DNA of 64,000 bases from Candidatus Acetatifactor stercoripullorum. GTDB lineage: Bacteria > Bacillota > Clostridia > Lachnospirales > Lachnospiraceae. Below the pieces are notes generated by a model that was not told where the DNA came from, did no database searches, and saw nothing but the letters and a program-made list of their open reading frames with translations. The DNA lies in NCBI GenBank assembly GCA_019114005.1, contig DXGH01000073.1:62001-126000 (forward strand), given 5' to 3'. Made by a program: the position numbers and the translations under genes. Shown one piece after another: positions 35,671 to 44,204 of the stretch (its first letter is position 1; every line of letters begins with the position of its first letter).

Positions 35671-36468
35671 GTGGATATAGCATCCTTATTAGGCATTATT
35701 TTAGGATTATTGGCAATCGTATTCGGTGTTATCAGCAGTGCCGGCCTGGGAGGTGTTTATGAATATCTGGATTATCCATCCGTTATCATAACCTTTGGCG
35801 GCGCCTTTGCCTGTACGCTGATGAGTGTGAGCCTGCAGAATTTTATTGGCGGAATAAAGTCCATGGGGCTGATTTTCAAGGCTCCTGTTGTGAATACAGC
35901 GGAGATGATACGCAAGATCATCGACTTGTCCAATGTGGCCCGCAAGGAGGGACTGCTTTCCCTGGAGGAGGCGGCAGAAGATTTAGAGGATCCCTTTTTG
36001 AAAAAAGGTATTCTTTTGATTGTGGACGGCACGGATCCGGATCTGGTCAGAGCGATTATGGAAACAGAGCTTGTGAGCGTTGAAGGGAGACATAAGGACA
36101 AGATTGGTTTCTGGGACACGCTCTCTGCGATGGGCCCCGCCTGGGGTATGATCGGTACCCTGATCGGCCTTGTGGATATGCTCTATAATATGGAAGACCC
36201 CTCCACCATTGGGCCAGCCATGGCGGTTGCGCTGATTACCACCTTGTACGGCTCCCTGCTGGCAAACTGGATTTGTATTCCGGTGTCCAACAAGCTGAAG
36301 GCGGATAATGATGTGGAAATGATGCAGAAGGAAGTAATGATAGAGGGGCTTTTGTCCATTCAGGCCGGGGAGAATCCAAGAGTCATTGAAGAAAAGCTGA
36401 AATCCTTCCTCGCTCCAGCCGAAAGAGAGAATGCGGCCGAAGAAGCAGAGGCGGGAGGTGAGGCGTAA
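35671..36468 (+). CDS. motA: Flagellar stator protein MotA
   Basis: 265 residues from GTG 35671 (MDIASLLGIILGLLAIVFGV), placed six bases after AGGTG; the track start nine bases earlier is less like the family. Four membrane helices are visible. The channel prolines lie in SAMGPAWGMIGTLIGLVDML and in the last helix region ALITTLYGSLLANW. The cytoplasmic loop carries the charged torque residues. The stop overlaps the motB start (TAATG). Whether it uses H+ or Na+ cannot be read safely. Confidence 0.96.
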   Translation: MDIASLLGIILGLLAIVFGVISSAGLGGVYEYLDYPSVIITFGGAFACTLMSVSLQNFIGGIKSMGLIFKAPVVNTAEMIRKIIDLSNVARKEGLLSLEEAAEDLEDPFLKKGILLIVDGTDPDLVRAIMETELVSVEGRHKDKIGFWDTLSAMGPAWGMIGTLIGLVDMLYNMEDPSTIGPAMAVALITTLYGSLLANWICIPVSNKLKADNDVEMMQKEVMIEGLLSIQAGENPRVIEEKLKSFLAPAERENAAEEAEAGGEA

Positions 36469-37292
36469 TGGCCAGACGCAGAGAAGATCCGCCATCAGGG
36501 GGAAATGCGCCGTGGATGAATACCTTTGCGGATTTGATGAACCTTCTTTTATGTTTTTTCGTCATGCTGTTCGCTATGTCAGATACAGATACGGAAAGGT
36601 ATAACCAGATGGCGGCGTCCATGAACAGCACCTTCAGTATTTTTGACGGAGGAGACACTGCTTTGGAGGAAGGTGTGCTGATTGGGAACGGCATCAGCCA
36701 GCTGAATAATCTGGATCAATACATAAACAGTACGGGAAGGGCGGCTGAAGGACAGAATGACGCCCAGGAATTCGAGGAAAATACGCAGAGCACTGCCCAG
36801 GAGCTGGCTCAGGCATTGGAAGAGGAGATGCTGCAGCAGAATGAAGAATTGTCTGAGAACATTGAGGAAGCCGTATATGAGAGCGGCTTGTCTGATCAGG
36901 TGGAGGTGAGTTTTTCGTCTCAGTACGTCCAGCTGACCATGAAGGGCGCCCTTTTGTTTGACTCGGGCAGCGCCGAGTTGAAGGGAGAGGCGCTGGATGT
37001 TCTGGATAATGTAGGAGTGATTCTGGAAAAATACAGCGAAGGCACCATTGAAATAGAAGGCCATACGGATAATGTACCAATAAGCAGCGCCAGATATGCC
37101 GATAATGAGGAGCTCAGCAGTGCCAGAGCCCTTTCTGTGTTCTATTATCTGGTAGAAAATACCTCTTTGGATCCGGCAAGGCTGCGGCATGCGGGAATGG
37201 GAGAAAGAGAACCCATTGCGGATAATTCCACTGAGGAGGGCCGAAGCAGGAATCGAAGAGTAGAAATACGAATTTACAATCCTGCCAGCTGA
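36468..37292 (+). CDS. motB: Flagellar stator protein MotB (OmpA-like)
   Basis: 274 residues. The single membrane helix carries the ion-binding Asp22 in FADLMNLLLCFFVMLFAM. A Glu/Gln-rich plug/linker follows, then the OmpA-like peptidoglycan-binding domain with IEIEGHTDNVPISS and SARALSVFYYLV and the closing RSRNRRVEIRI. It anchors MotA to the cell wall. Start and motA stop overlap by one base. Confidence 0.96.
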   Translation: MARRREDPPSGGNAPWMNTFADLMNLLLCFFVMLFAMSDTDTERYNQMAASMNSTFSIFDGGDTALEEGVLIGNGISQLNNLDQYINSTGRAAEGQNDAQEFEENTQSTAQELAQALEEEMLQQNEELSENIEEAVYESGLSDQVEVSFSSQYVQLTMKGALLFDSGSAELKGEALDVLDNVGVILEKYSEGTIEIEGHTDNVPISSARYADNEELSSARALSVFYYLVENTSLDPARLRHAGMGEREPIADNSTEEGRSRNRRVEIRIYNPAS

Positions 37293-37361
37293 GAAATAAG
37301 AGCGGCAGCTGTCTGGGTTTTAAATTAAAAAGTGTGCAAAAATGCGCAGATGGGAGTAAAA

Positions 37362-37883
37362 ATGAAGAAGAACATGCTGACAGTGCTGATTCTGGCACTA
37401 CTGATTGTAAATCTTGTGTTGACCAGCGTGCTGATGGTCAGTGTCATGGGAACCAACCAAAAGACATCCGAGCTGGTGAATAACATAGCTACGGTAATGC
37501 GGCTGGAGCTGACGCAGCCGGGAGAGCAGGGGCAGGAGATTTCTCTGGAGGACACAGCGGTATACAATCTGACAACTATGACTATTCCTCTGGCAAATGA
37601 TCCTTCTGGCAATGATGGAGGGGTGCAGCGGTATATTCAGTTTGATGCGGCGTTATCCATGAACATGAACAGTGATGGATACAAAACCTATGGCGAGACC
37701 ATAGCGGATCGTGAGAGTCTTGTGAAGGATGCTATCTCCTCGGTGGTTTCAGCCCACACAGAAAGTGAGTGCAGGGCGGACCTGGAGGGACTGAAGGCAG
37801 AAATCCTGCAGGCGGTTCAAAATTTGTTCCAGTCTGATTTTATTTATCAGGTGGCAATCAGCGAAGTGAAGTTCGGAAGTTAG
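37362..37883 (+). CDS. fliL: Flagellar basal body-associated protein FliL
   Basis: 173 residues from ATG 37362, five bases after GGGAG; the ten extra residues of the track ORF lack a site. An N-terminal membrane helix (MLTVLILALLIVNLVLTSVLM) is followed by an extracytoplasmic domain with YIQFDAALSMN and a closing LFQSDFIYQVAISEVKFG. FliL rings surround the stator and steady it. It sits between motB and fliM. Confidence 0.88.
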   Translation: MKKNMLTVLILALLIVNLVLTSVLMVSVMGTNQKTSELVNNIATVMRLELTQPGEQGQEISLEDTAVYNLTTMTIPLANDPSGNDGGVQRYIQFDAALSMNMNSDGYKTYGETIADRESLVKDAISSVVSAHTESECRADLEGLKAEILQAVQNLFQSDFIYQVAISEVKFGS

Positions 37884-37902
37884 GCTAAGGAGGTGAGCTT
37901 TT

Positions 37903-38883
37903 GTGGGAGAGGTCCTTTCACAAAATGAGATAGATAATCTGCTTGCAGCCTTATCGGCCGGAGAGCTGGACGTAGATCAGATGCAGAGCAATGAAGAGAA
38001 GCATGTGAAGAATTATGATTTCAGCCGACCCACGAAGTTTTCAAAGGAGCATCTGCGGACGCTGGAAATCATATTCGAGCATTACAGCCGGCTGGTTTCT
38101 ACGAATCTTCCTGTCTACCTGCGGAAAAATGTCCAGGTGGCGGTGGCAAGCTCAGAGACAGTTACCTTCAGCGAGTTTACCAATGCTTTGTCTAATCCCG
38201 TTATTTTGGGAATCATTAATTTTGCTCCGCTGAATGGAACGGTTATCATAGACCTGGCAACAAACCTTGGCTACGCCATGCTCGACCGTATGCTGGGAGG
38301 CAGCGGCGTACCATTGGAGAAAAGCAGGGAATTTTCAGAGATTGAGCTTACTATTTTACAGAAACTGATGATTATGTTTACCCAGCTTCTCAGGGAGCCC
38401 TGGAAAAATGTGATTGATGTGAATCCTGTTTTAAACCGGATGGAAACAAATCCACAGTTTGCCCAGGTGATCGCTCCCAATGATATGATAGCGCTGATCA
38501 CGCTTAACATGAAGATCGGGGATGTGGAGGGCTTTATGAATATATGCCTGCCTTTCTTTACCCTGGAAGACATCATGGATAAGCTGAATACAAAATACTG
38601 GTTTTCTACAATGCAGGAGAACCGGGATGAAAATTATGAGGAATATATCGAATCGCTGATCCGAAGGGTAGATGTACCCATTAAGGCAGTACTCGGAAAA
38701 AGCCTAATTTCAGTGAATGATTTCCTGAATCTTCAGGTTGGAGACTGCATCCGCCTGGATTCAAAGATTGATAGCGATATGGATATTTATGTAGGAAATA
38801 TCAGAAAGTTTACCGCATTGCCCGGAACCGATAAAGAATCTTATGCTGTCCGGATTACATCGGTAATCAGAGAGGAGGAGTAA
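37903..38883 (+). CDS. fliM: Flagellar motor switch protein FliM
   Basis: 326 residues; the GTG start follows a strong AAGGAGGTGA. The N-terminal CheY-P binding peptide is [14 protein letters not shown]. The middle domain contains [17 protein letters not shown], matching the family GGxG loop that contacts FliG. The C-terminal SpoA domain ends the protein. It transmits the chemotaxis signal to FliG. Confidence 0.97.
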   Translation: MGEVLSQNEIDNLLAALSAGELDVDQMQSNEEKHVKNYDFSRPTKFSKEHLRTLEIIFEHYSRLVSTNLPVYLRKNVQVAVASSETVTFSEFTNALSNPVILGIINFAPLNGTVIIDLATNLGYAMLDRMLGGSGVPLEKSREFSEIELTILQKLMIMFTQLLREPWKNVIDVNPVLNRMETNPQFAQVIAPNDMIALITLNMKIGDVEGFMNICLPFFTLEDIMDKLNTKYWFSTMQENRDENYEEYIESLIRRVDVPIKAVLGKSLISVNDFLNLQVGDCIRLDSKIDSDMDIYVGNIRKFTALPGTDKESYAVRITSVIREEE

Positions 38884-38885
38884 GC

Positions 38886-40367
38886 ATGGATGGAATGCTG
38901 TCTCAGGATGAGATAAGTGCGCTGCTAAATGGAATGGATTTATCCGCCGATGGCGCAGGTGATTTGGACAGTACAGAAAACCTGCCGAAAGGGGATGCGG
39001 CAGGAGACATAAGCAATGAAAGTACAGCCGGCAGCACAGCTTCCGGAGAGGGAGAGCTGCTGACAGATGTGGAAAAGGATGCAATTGGGGAGGTTGCCAA
39101 TATCAGTATGGGTTCCTCTGCCACCACCCTTTATTCTCTTGTGAATAAAAAGGTGAATATCACTACCCCGGTGGTTACCCTGGCTACATGGAATACGCTG
39201 CTGGGAGATTATGAAAAGCCATGTGTATTTATCCAGATTAAATATACCAAGGGGCTTGACGGCATGAATATTCTCGTGCTGAAGGAGCACGACGTGAAGG
39301 TGATTGCCGACCTGATGATGGGCGGTGACGGAACCAATACGGACGGTGAACTGGGTGAGCTGCATTTGAGCGCCATCTCTGAGGCTATGAATCAGATGAT
39401 GGGTTCTGCTGCCACATCTCTTTCCACGATGCTGCAGACGGTGATTGATATCAGCCCGCCAGAGAGCACTCTGGTGGATTTATCCGAATTCCAAAACGGT
39501 GGGGATGTTTCGCCGTTTCTGGGCGGCACCTTCGTTAAAATTGCTTTTCGCATGCAGATTGATGATCTGGTGGATAGTACCATTATACAGTTATACCCCA
39601 TTGAATTTGCCCGTAAGGTGGTGGAAACCTTCTTTAACACCCAATCAGTAGGCGCTTCGGAAAGCGTTTCCGCTCCGGAACAGGAGATGAATTCACAGCA
39701 GATGCCTTCGTCAGGAGATTCTCAGGGCCAGACGGGATATGGTAATGGGATGGAAAGCGGAATGAATTCCAATGGAATAAATTCCCATGGAATGAATTCC
39801 ATGGCAATGAACCAGATGGACATGAATCCAATGAATATGAACCCCATGGGAACAAACCAGATGAATATGGGGCAGATGGGCATGGGCCAGATGGCAATGA
39901 ACGGGAACCCAATGGGAATGAACCAGATGGGCATGAATCAACTGAATATGAACCCCATGGGAACAAACCAGATGAATATGGGGCAGATGGGCATGAACAT
40001 GAATGCAGGCGGATTCAATCAACCCATGGGGATGAGTCAGATGGGGGCGGTTCCCCAGATGAATCAGCAGAATGTTAATGTTCAGCCGGCCCAGTTTCAG
40101 AATTTTTCCAGCAATGTAAATAGTGTTCCAGGCCAGGAAAATATCGGCCTGATCATGGATGTCCCTCTTGAGGTTACAGTTGAATTGGGACGTACCACTA
40201 AGTCGATTTCCGAGATACTTGATTTCGCGCCTGGCACGATCATTGAGCTTGACCGTATTGCAGGCGAACCTATAGACGTTTTGGTGAACGGCAAATTTGT
40301 TGCAAAGGGAGAAGTTGTTGTAATCGAAGAAAGCTTTGGTGTGAGAGTAACCGAAATTATCAAATAG
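38886..40367 (+). CDS. fliY: Flagellar switch phosphatase FliY (FliN-type) with Met/Asn/Gln-rich linker
   Basis: 493 residues, longer than the roughly 380 of B. subtilis FliY. Order: a FliM-like CheY-P binding start ([15 protein letters not shown]), CheC-like phosphatase domain (about 60-265) with [14 protein letters not shown] and [15 protein letters not shown], a low-complexity linker (about 290-400) made almost only of Met, Asn, Gly and Gln, and a C-terminal FliN/SpoA domain (about 415-493) with [21 protein letters not shown]. It forms the C-ring and removes phosphate from CheY-P. The linker is built from repeated DNA, listed separately. Confidence 0.95.
   Translation: MDGMLSQDEISALLNGMDLSADGAGDLDSTENLPKGDAAGDISNESTAGSTASGEGELLTDVEKDAIGEVANISMGSSATTLYSLVNKKVNITTPVVTLATWNTLLGDYEKPCVFIQIKYTKGLDGMNILVLKEHDVKVIADLMMGGDGTNTDGELGELHLSAISEAMNQMMGSAATSLSTMLQTVIDISPPESTLVDLSEFQNGGDVSPFLGGTFVKIAFRMQIDDLVDSTIIQLYPIEFARKVVETFFNTQSVGASESVSAPEQEMNSQQMPSSGDSQGQTGYGNGMESGMNSNGINSHGMNSMAMNQMDMNPMNMNPMGTNQMNMGQMGMGQMAMNGNPMGMNQMGMNQLNMNPMGTNQMNMGQMGMNMNAGGFNQPMGMSQMGAVPQMNQQNVNVQPAQFQNFSSNVNSVPGQENIGLIMDVPLEVTVELGRTTKSISEILDFAPGTIIELDRIAGEPIDVLVNGKFVAKGEVVVIEESFGVRVTEIIK
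39832..39995 (+). repeat. In-frame duplicated segment in the fliY linker
   Basis: A 53-base stretch at 39832-39884 recurs exactly at 39943-39995, an offset of 111 bases or 37 codons. Shorter ATGAAT/ATGGGC/CAGATG units fill the rest of about 39760-40080. The repeats are in frame, so gain or loss of a unit would change linker length without breaking the protein. Confidence 0.85.
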
Positions 40368-40379
40368 GAGGATAGTTAA

Positions 40380-40742
40380 ATGGCAAAGAATATTTTGATT
40401 TGTGATGACGCGGCATTCATGAGGATGATGATTAAGGACATTTTGACGAAAAACGGCTACAATGTCGCAGGAGAAGCGGAAAACGGGATTAAGGCTGTGG
40501 AGAAGTATAAGGAGGTTTCTCCCGACCTTGTGCTTATGGATATCACTATGCCTGAGATGGATGGTATTCAGGCGCTGAAGGAGATCAAAAAGCAGGATGC
40601 CGGCGCAAAGGTCATTATGTGTTCCGCCATGGGACAGCAGGCGATGGTGATTGAGTCCATTCAGGCTGGTGCAAAGGATTTTATTGTAAAACCTTTTCAG
40701 GCAGAGCGTGTGATTGAAGCCGTTAAAAAGGTAGTGGGCTGA
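40380..40742 (+). CDS. cheY: Chemotaxis response regulator CheY
   Basis: Single receiver domain of 120 residues. The acid pocket is D9-D10, the phosphorylated Asp54 is in LVLMDITMPEMDG, the conserved Ser is in MCSAMGQQ, and the Lys is in FIVKPF. It receives phosphate from CheA and binds FliM and FliY. Its place between fliY and the export gate genes is as in B. subtilis. Confidence 0.96.
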   Translation: MAKNILICDDAAFMRMMIKDILTKNGYNVAGEAENGIKAVEKYKEVSPDLVLMDITMPEMDGIQALKEIKKQDAGAKVIMCSAMGQQAMVIESIQAGAKDFIVKPFQAERVIEAVKKVVG

Positions 40743-40747
40743 CGGCA

Positions 40748-41095
40748 GTGCTGCTGACAGGGAATGTAAACAGCTACGCGCAGTTTCTTGCTGTGCTGGT
40801 AGTTTTTGTTTTGGTGCTCGGCATAACGGCGCTGACTACCAAGTGGATTGCGAATTACCAAAAGCAGCAGAATGTGACCTGCAACATTGAAATTCTGGAG
40901 ACAACCCGTATCAGCAATAACAAGTATATCCAGCTTGTGCGGATTGGTGAGACATATCTTGCCATCGCGGTCTGCAAGGATACGGTAACGCTGCTTGGGG
41001 AAGTGCCTAAGGAGCAGCTTAAGGAGAGCGGCCCAAAGGAAACAGGGAAGCCCTTCAAGGCCTTGCTGGAAAAGGCAATGAAACCAAAGGAATAA
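40748..41095 (+). CDS. fliO: Flagellar biosynthesis protein FliO (FliZ)
   Basis: 115 residues, GTG start. It has one N-terminal membrane helix (FLAVLVVFVLVLGITALTT) and a small cytoplasmic domain with NIEILETTRISNNKYIQLVRIG, the family's most conserved stretch. It helps assemble the FliP ring. Directly upstream of fliP. Confidence 0.88.
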   Translation: MLLTGNVNSYAQFLAVLVVFVLVLGITALTTKWIANYQKQQNVTCNIEILETTRISNNKYIQLVRIGETYLAIAVCKDTVTLLGEVPKEQLKESGPKETGKPFKALLEKAMKPKE

Positions 41096-41099
41096 CTGC

Positions 41100-41966
41100 A
41101 TGAAGAAGCAAATGTTGACTGGAAAAAAAATATGGATGCTCGTATGCCTGCTGATTACGGTAGGCATATTGTGTATTCACGAACCCATTACAGCCCATGC
41201 GGCACAGCAGCACCTGACGGGAGAAACAGAAAATTCAACTGTTATCAATCCTCCCGGCACGGCCCAGACGCCCGAAGAATTGAATTCACTGAACACAGGG
41301 AATACCATAAGCATCACCTACAATGATGGGAACGGACAGCTGAATGGAGCTTTAAGAATTTTAATTATTCTGACGCTGATTGCTTTGGCTCCCACCCTCA
41401 TCATTATGATGACCTCCTTTACCAGGATTATCATCGTGATGCACTTTACCCGGTCGGCGTTAAATACCCAGACGGCGCCGCCCAACCAGATTTTGATCGG
41501 TTTGTCCCTGATTCTTACCTTTTTCATTATGGAGCCTACCATAACAACTGTTTACGAGGAGGCTGTGGTTCCTTTTGAGGAGGGTCAGATAGATCAGGAA
41601 GAAGCCTTTGAACGGGGGATGGAGCCTCTGAGGGAATTTATGTACCGCCAGACCCAGGTAAAGGATGTGGAGTTGTTTATGGACATTGCAGGGCAGGAGT
41701 GGGACAGTGCATCTTTGGAGGATATACCAAATTCCGTGCTGGTTCCAAGCTTTATGGTCAGTGAGCTGAGAACGGCCTTTTGGATTGGTTTTATGATTTA
41801 TATTCCTTTTATTGTGATAGATATGGTGGTGGCCTCCACGCTCATGAGTATGGGTATGATGATGCTGCCGCCCACCACCATTTCCATGCCTTTTAAGATA
41901 CTTTTGTTTGTTTTGGCGGATGGCTGGTCTCTTGTAATAGGCAATCTGGTAAAGACCTTTTACTGA
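41100..41966 (+). CDS. fliP: Flagellar export gate protein FliP
   Basis: 288 residues with a cleavable signal peptide (KIWMLVCLLITVGILCIHEPITAHA) and about four membrane segments. Family motifs are IIMMTSFTRIIIVMHFTRSALNTQTAPPNQ and MGMMMLPPTTISMPFKILLFVLADGW. It forms the pore core of the type III export gate with FliQ and FliR. It is longer than minimal FliP because of a 60-residue segment after the signal peptide. Confidence 0.97.
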   Translation: MKKQMLTGKKIWMLVCLLITVGILCIHEPITAHAAQQHLTGETENSTVINPPGTAQTPEELNSLNTGNTISITYNDGNGQLNGALRILIILTLIALAPTLIIMMTSFTRIIIVMHFTRSALNTQTAPPNQILIGLSLILTFFIMEPTITTVYEEAVVPFEEGQIDQEEAFERGMEPLREFMYRQTQVKDVELFMDIAGQEWDSASLEDIPNSVLVPSFMVSELRTAFWIGFMIYIPFIVIDMVVASTLMSMGMMMLPPTTISMPFKILLFVLADGWSLVIGNLVKTFY

Positions 41967-41991
41967 TGGCTGTCGTGGAAAGGATTTTTAG

Positions 41992-42264
41992 ATGACCGTT
42001 GATGCAGTTACAGAAATGGCGAACAATGCCTTATATTTGATTATCCTGGTATCGCTGCCGGTTTTGCTGGTTTCCCTGATTGTTGGTCTGATAATCAGTA
42101 TTTTTCAGACGGTAACTTCCATACAGGAACAGACCCTGACCTTTGTCCCCAAAATCATCTGTGTGTTTTTGGCGCTGATGCTGTTTGGACACTGGATGAT
42201 GAGCACCATGGTGGAATTTACTACTCAGCTGTGGTCGAGCTTCAGTCTTTATGTACATAAATAG
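41992..42264 (+). CDS. fliQ: Flagellar export gate protein FliQ
   Basis: 90 residues, two membrane helices: LYLIILVSLPVLLVSLIVGLIISIFQ and PKIICVFLALMLFGHWMM. The linking sequence TVTSIQEQTLTFVPKI is the family signature. A gate component between fliP and fliR. Confidence 0.97.
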   Translation: MTVDAVTEMANNALYLIILVSLPVLLVSLIVGLIISIFQTVTSIQEQTLTFVPKIICVFLALMLFGHWMMSTMVEFTTQLWSSFSLYVHK

Positions 42265-42279
42265 ACGGGAGCAGGGGAT

Positions 42280-43062
42280 ATGATCAATTATTCTTTTTCC
42301 ATTTATGATCTGGAATATTTTCTGCTGATTTTTACCAGGGTATCCTGTTTTGTGTTTATTGCTCCTTTTTTCAGCATGAGCAACACGCCTGCGAGAGTCA
42401 GAATCGGTCTCAGCTTTTTTTCATCCATGCTGCTTTATGGGGTATTAACCCCTGCAGAGGCAGTGGTATATGACTCTGTGCTGGAATATACGGTAATCAT
42501 AATGAAGGAGGCTGTCGTCGGGCTTTTGATTGGCTTTGGCGCAAATATCTGTACTTCTGTTGTGAACTTTGCGGGTTCCATTGTAGATATGGAGACGGGA
42601 CTTTCCATGGCCACGCTGATGGATCCCGCCACCAGGGAAAACACCAGCATAACGGGTGTTTTTTATCAGTATGTTTTTATGATGCTCCTGATTGCTACGG
42701 GAATGTACCGGTATCTGTTTGGTGCGCTGGCGGACACCTTTACGCTGATCCCGGTGAACGGAGCAGTATTTCGTTCGGACTCTCTTGTGCAGTCCATGAC
42801 GAATTTTTTGAGCGACTATATCGTGATCGGCTTTCGCATTGTGCTGCCGGTATTTTGTGTGGTGCTTTTGCTGAATGCAATATTGGGTGTTTTGGCAAAG
42901 GTGTCTCCCCAGATGAATATGTTTTCTGTGGGAATTCAGCTGAAAATACTGGTGGGGCTTGCGGTGATGTTTTTTACGGCTGCAATGCTGCCTGGCGCCG
43001 CTGATTTTATTTTTCAGGAGATGAAAAAGATGATTGTATCCTTTGTGAACGGCATGATGTAG
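42280..43062 (+). CDS. fliR: Flagellar export gate protein FliR
   Basis: 260 residues with several membrane helices. The start is INYSFSIYDLEYFLLIFTRVSCFVFIAPFF. The conserved FAGSIVDMETGLSMATLMDP and SPQMNMFSVGIQLKILVGL are present. It is part of the FliPQR pore and lies immediately upstream of flhB. Confidence 0.97.
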   Translation: MINYSFSIYDLEYFLLIFTRVSCFVFIAPFFSMSNTPARVRIGLSFFSSMLLYGVLTPAEAVVYDSVLEYTVIIMKEAVVGLLIGFGANICTSVVNFAGSIVDMETGLSMATLMDPATRENTSITGVFYQYVFMMLLIATGMYRYLFGALADTFTLIPVNGAVFRSDSLVQSMTNFLSDYIVIGFRIVLPVFCVVLLLNAILGVLAKVSPQMNMFSVGIQLKILVGLAVMFFTAAMLPGAADFIFQEMKKMIVSFVNGMM

Positions 43063-43073
43063 AGGTGTGATAA

Positions 43074-44186
43074 GTGATATTGGAATATAACCTTCAATTC
43101 TTTGCAAAAGAGGGACAGGGCGGAGAAAAAACGGAGCCTGCCACCGAGAAAAAGCTCACTGATGCCCGCAAGGAAGGGCAGGTGGCCAGAAGCCGTGAGG
43201 TTGGAAATGGCCTGGGGCTTTTGGCGCTTTTTCTGGTTTTAAAACTATGGGTGGGAAACATGGGCACCCAATTTCTCTCAGTTTTTTCTGATATTTACAA
43301 TCGAATTCCGGAGACGGCAACATTCTGGAATGGCTATATGCCGGAGACAGACACGGGAATCGTGTTCCGGGAGATGATGCTGCAATCGGTAATCATCATG
43401 CTGCCCATTCTGCTGATCGGTGTCGCGGTGGCTTTTTTCAGCGATGTCATACAAGTGGGCTGGCATCCCACGGGGAAGCCCATACAGCCTAAATTGAACA
43501 GAATGAGTCCTCTGTCGGGCTTTCAGCGGATTTTTTCCGTGAATTCCGTGATGGAGCTGCTAAAATCCCTTTTGCGGATTGGTCTTATTGTTTATATCTG
43601 CTACAGCTATCTTCAGGATAAATGGCCGCTTTTGTTTTCCCTGTATGACATGACGCTTATGCAGGCGCTGCAGCTTGCAGCAGAGACGGTGACGGATCTG
43701 GGAATCCGTATTTCTATCGTGTATTTGGTTTTGGCGGCTGCAGATTTTGCTTATCAAAAGATAAAATTTGCGATGGATATGCGGATGACAAAGCAGGAAA
43801 TCAAGGAAGAGTACAAGCAGCAGGAAGGAGACCCTCAGGTCAAGGGTAAAATCCGCCAGAAAATGCGGGAGGTTTCCCAGAGACGTATGATGCAGAATCT
43901 GCCTCAGGCAGATGTGGTCATTACCAACCCTACCCATTATGCTGTGGCTATCAAATATGACCCCCAGGTTGCAGATGCGCCGGTGGTAATCGCCAAAGGA
44001 GAGGATTATCTGGCAGCCCGCATCAAGGAAGTAGCAAAGGAAAATAAGATAGAAATTGTTGAGAATAAACCCCTTGCCCGTATGCTTTATGCAAATGTGG
44101 ATGTGGGGGCGGTGGTGCCGCCGGAGCTGTATCAGGCGGTTGCAGAGGTGCTGGCCTTCGTTTATCATCTGCAGGGCAAAATTTAA
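43074..44186 (+). CDS. flhB: Flagellar export switch protein FlhB
   Basis: 370 residues, GTG start. A basic N-terminus with EKTEPATEKKLTDARKEGQVARSREV is followed by four membrane helices and the cytoplasmic domain with the autocleavage site NPTH (Asn285) in VVITNPTHYAVAIKYDP. Cleavage there, helped by FliK, changes export from hook to filament proteins. Fully intact. Confidence 0.97.
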   Translation: MILEYNLQFFAKEGQGGEKTEPATEKKLTDARKEGQVARSREVGNGLGLLALFLVLKLWVGNMGTQFLSVFSDIYNRIPETATFWNGYMPETDTGIVFREMMLQSVIIMLPILLIGVAVAFFSDVIQVGWHPTGKPIQPKLNRMSPLSGFQRIFSVNSVMELLKSLLRIGLIVYICYSYLQDKWPLLFSLYDMTLMQALQLAAETVTDLGIRISIVYLVLAAADFAYQKIKFAMDMRMTKQEIKEEYKQQEGDPQVKGKIRQKMREVSQRRMMQNLPQADVVITNPTHYAVAIKYDPQVADAPVVIAKGEDYLAARIKEVAKENKIEIVENKPLARMLYANVDVGAVVPPELYQAVAEVLAFVYHLQGKI

Positions 44187-44204
44187 AGGAAAGGAAGTGT
44201 ATAC

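Noticed and set aside
39760-40080. CRISPR-like repeat array
   Set aside because: The repeats are in frame inside fliY, vary in spacing and encode a Met-rich linker; there are no unique spacers or cas genes.
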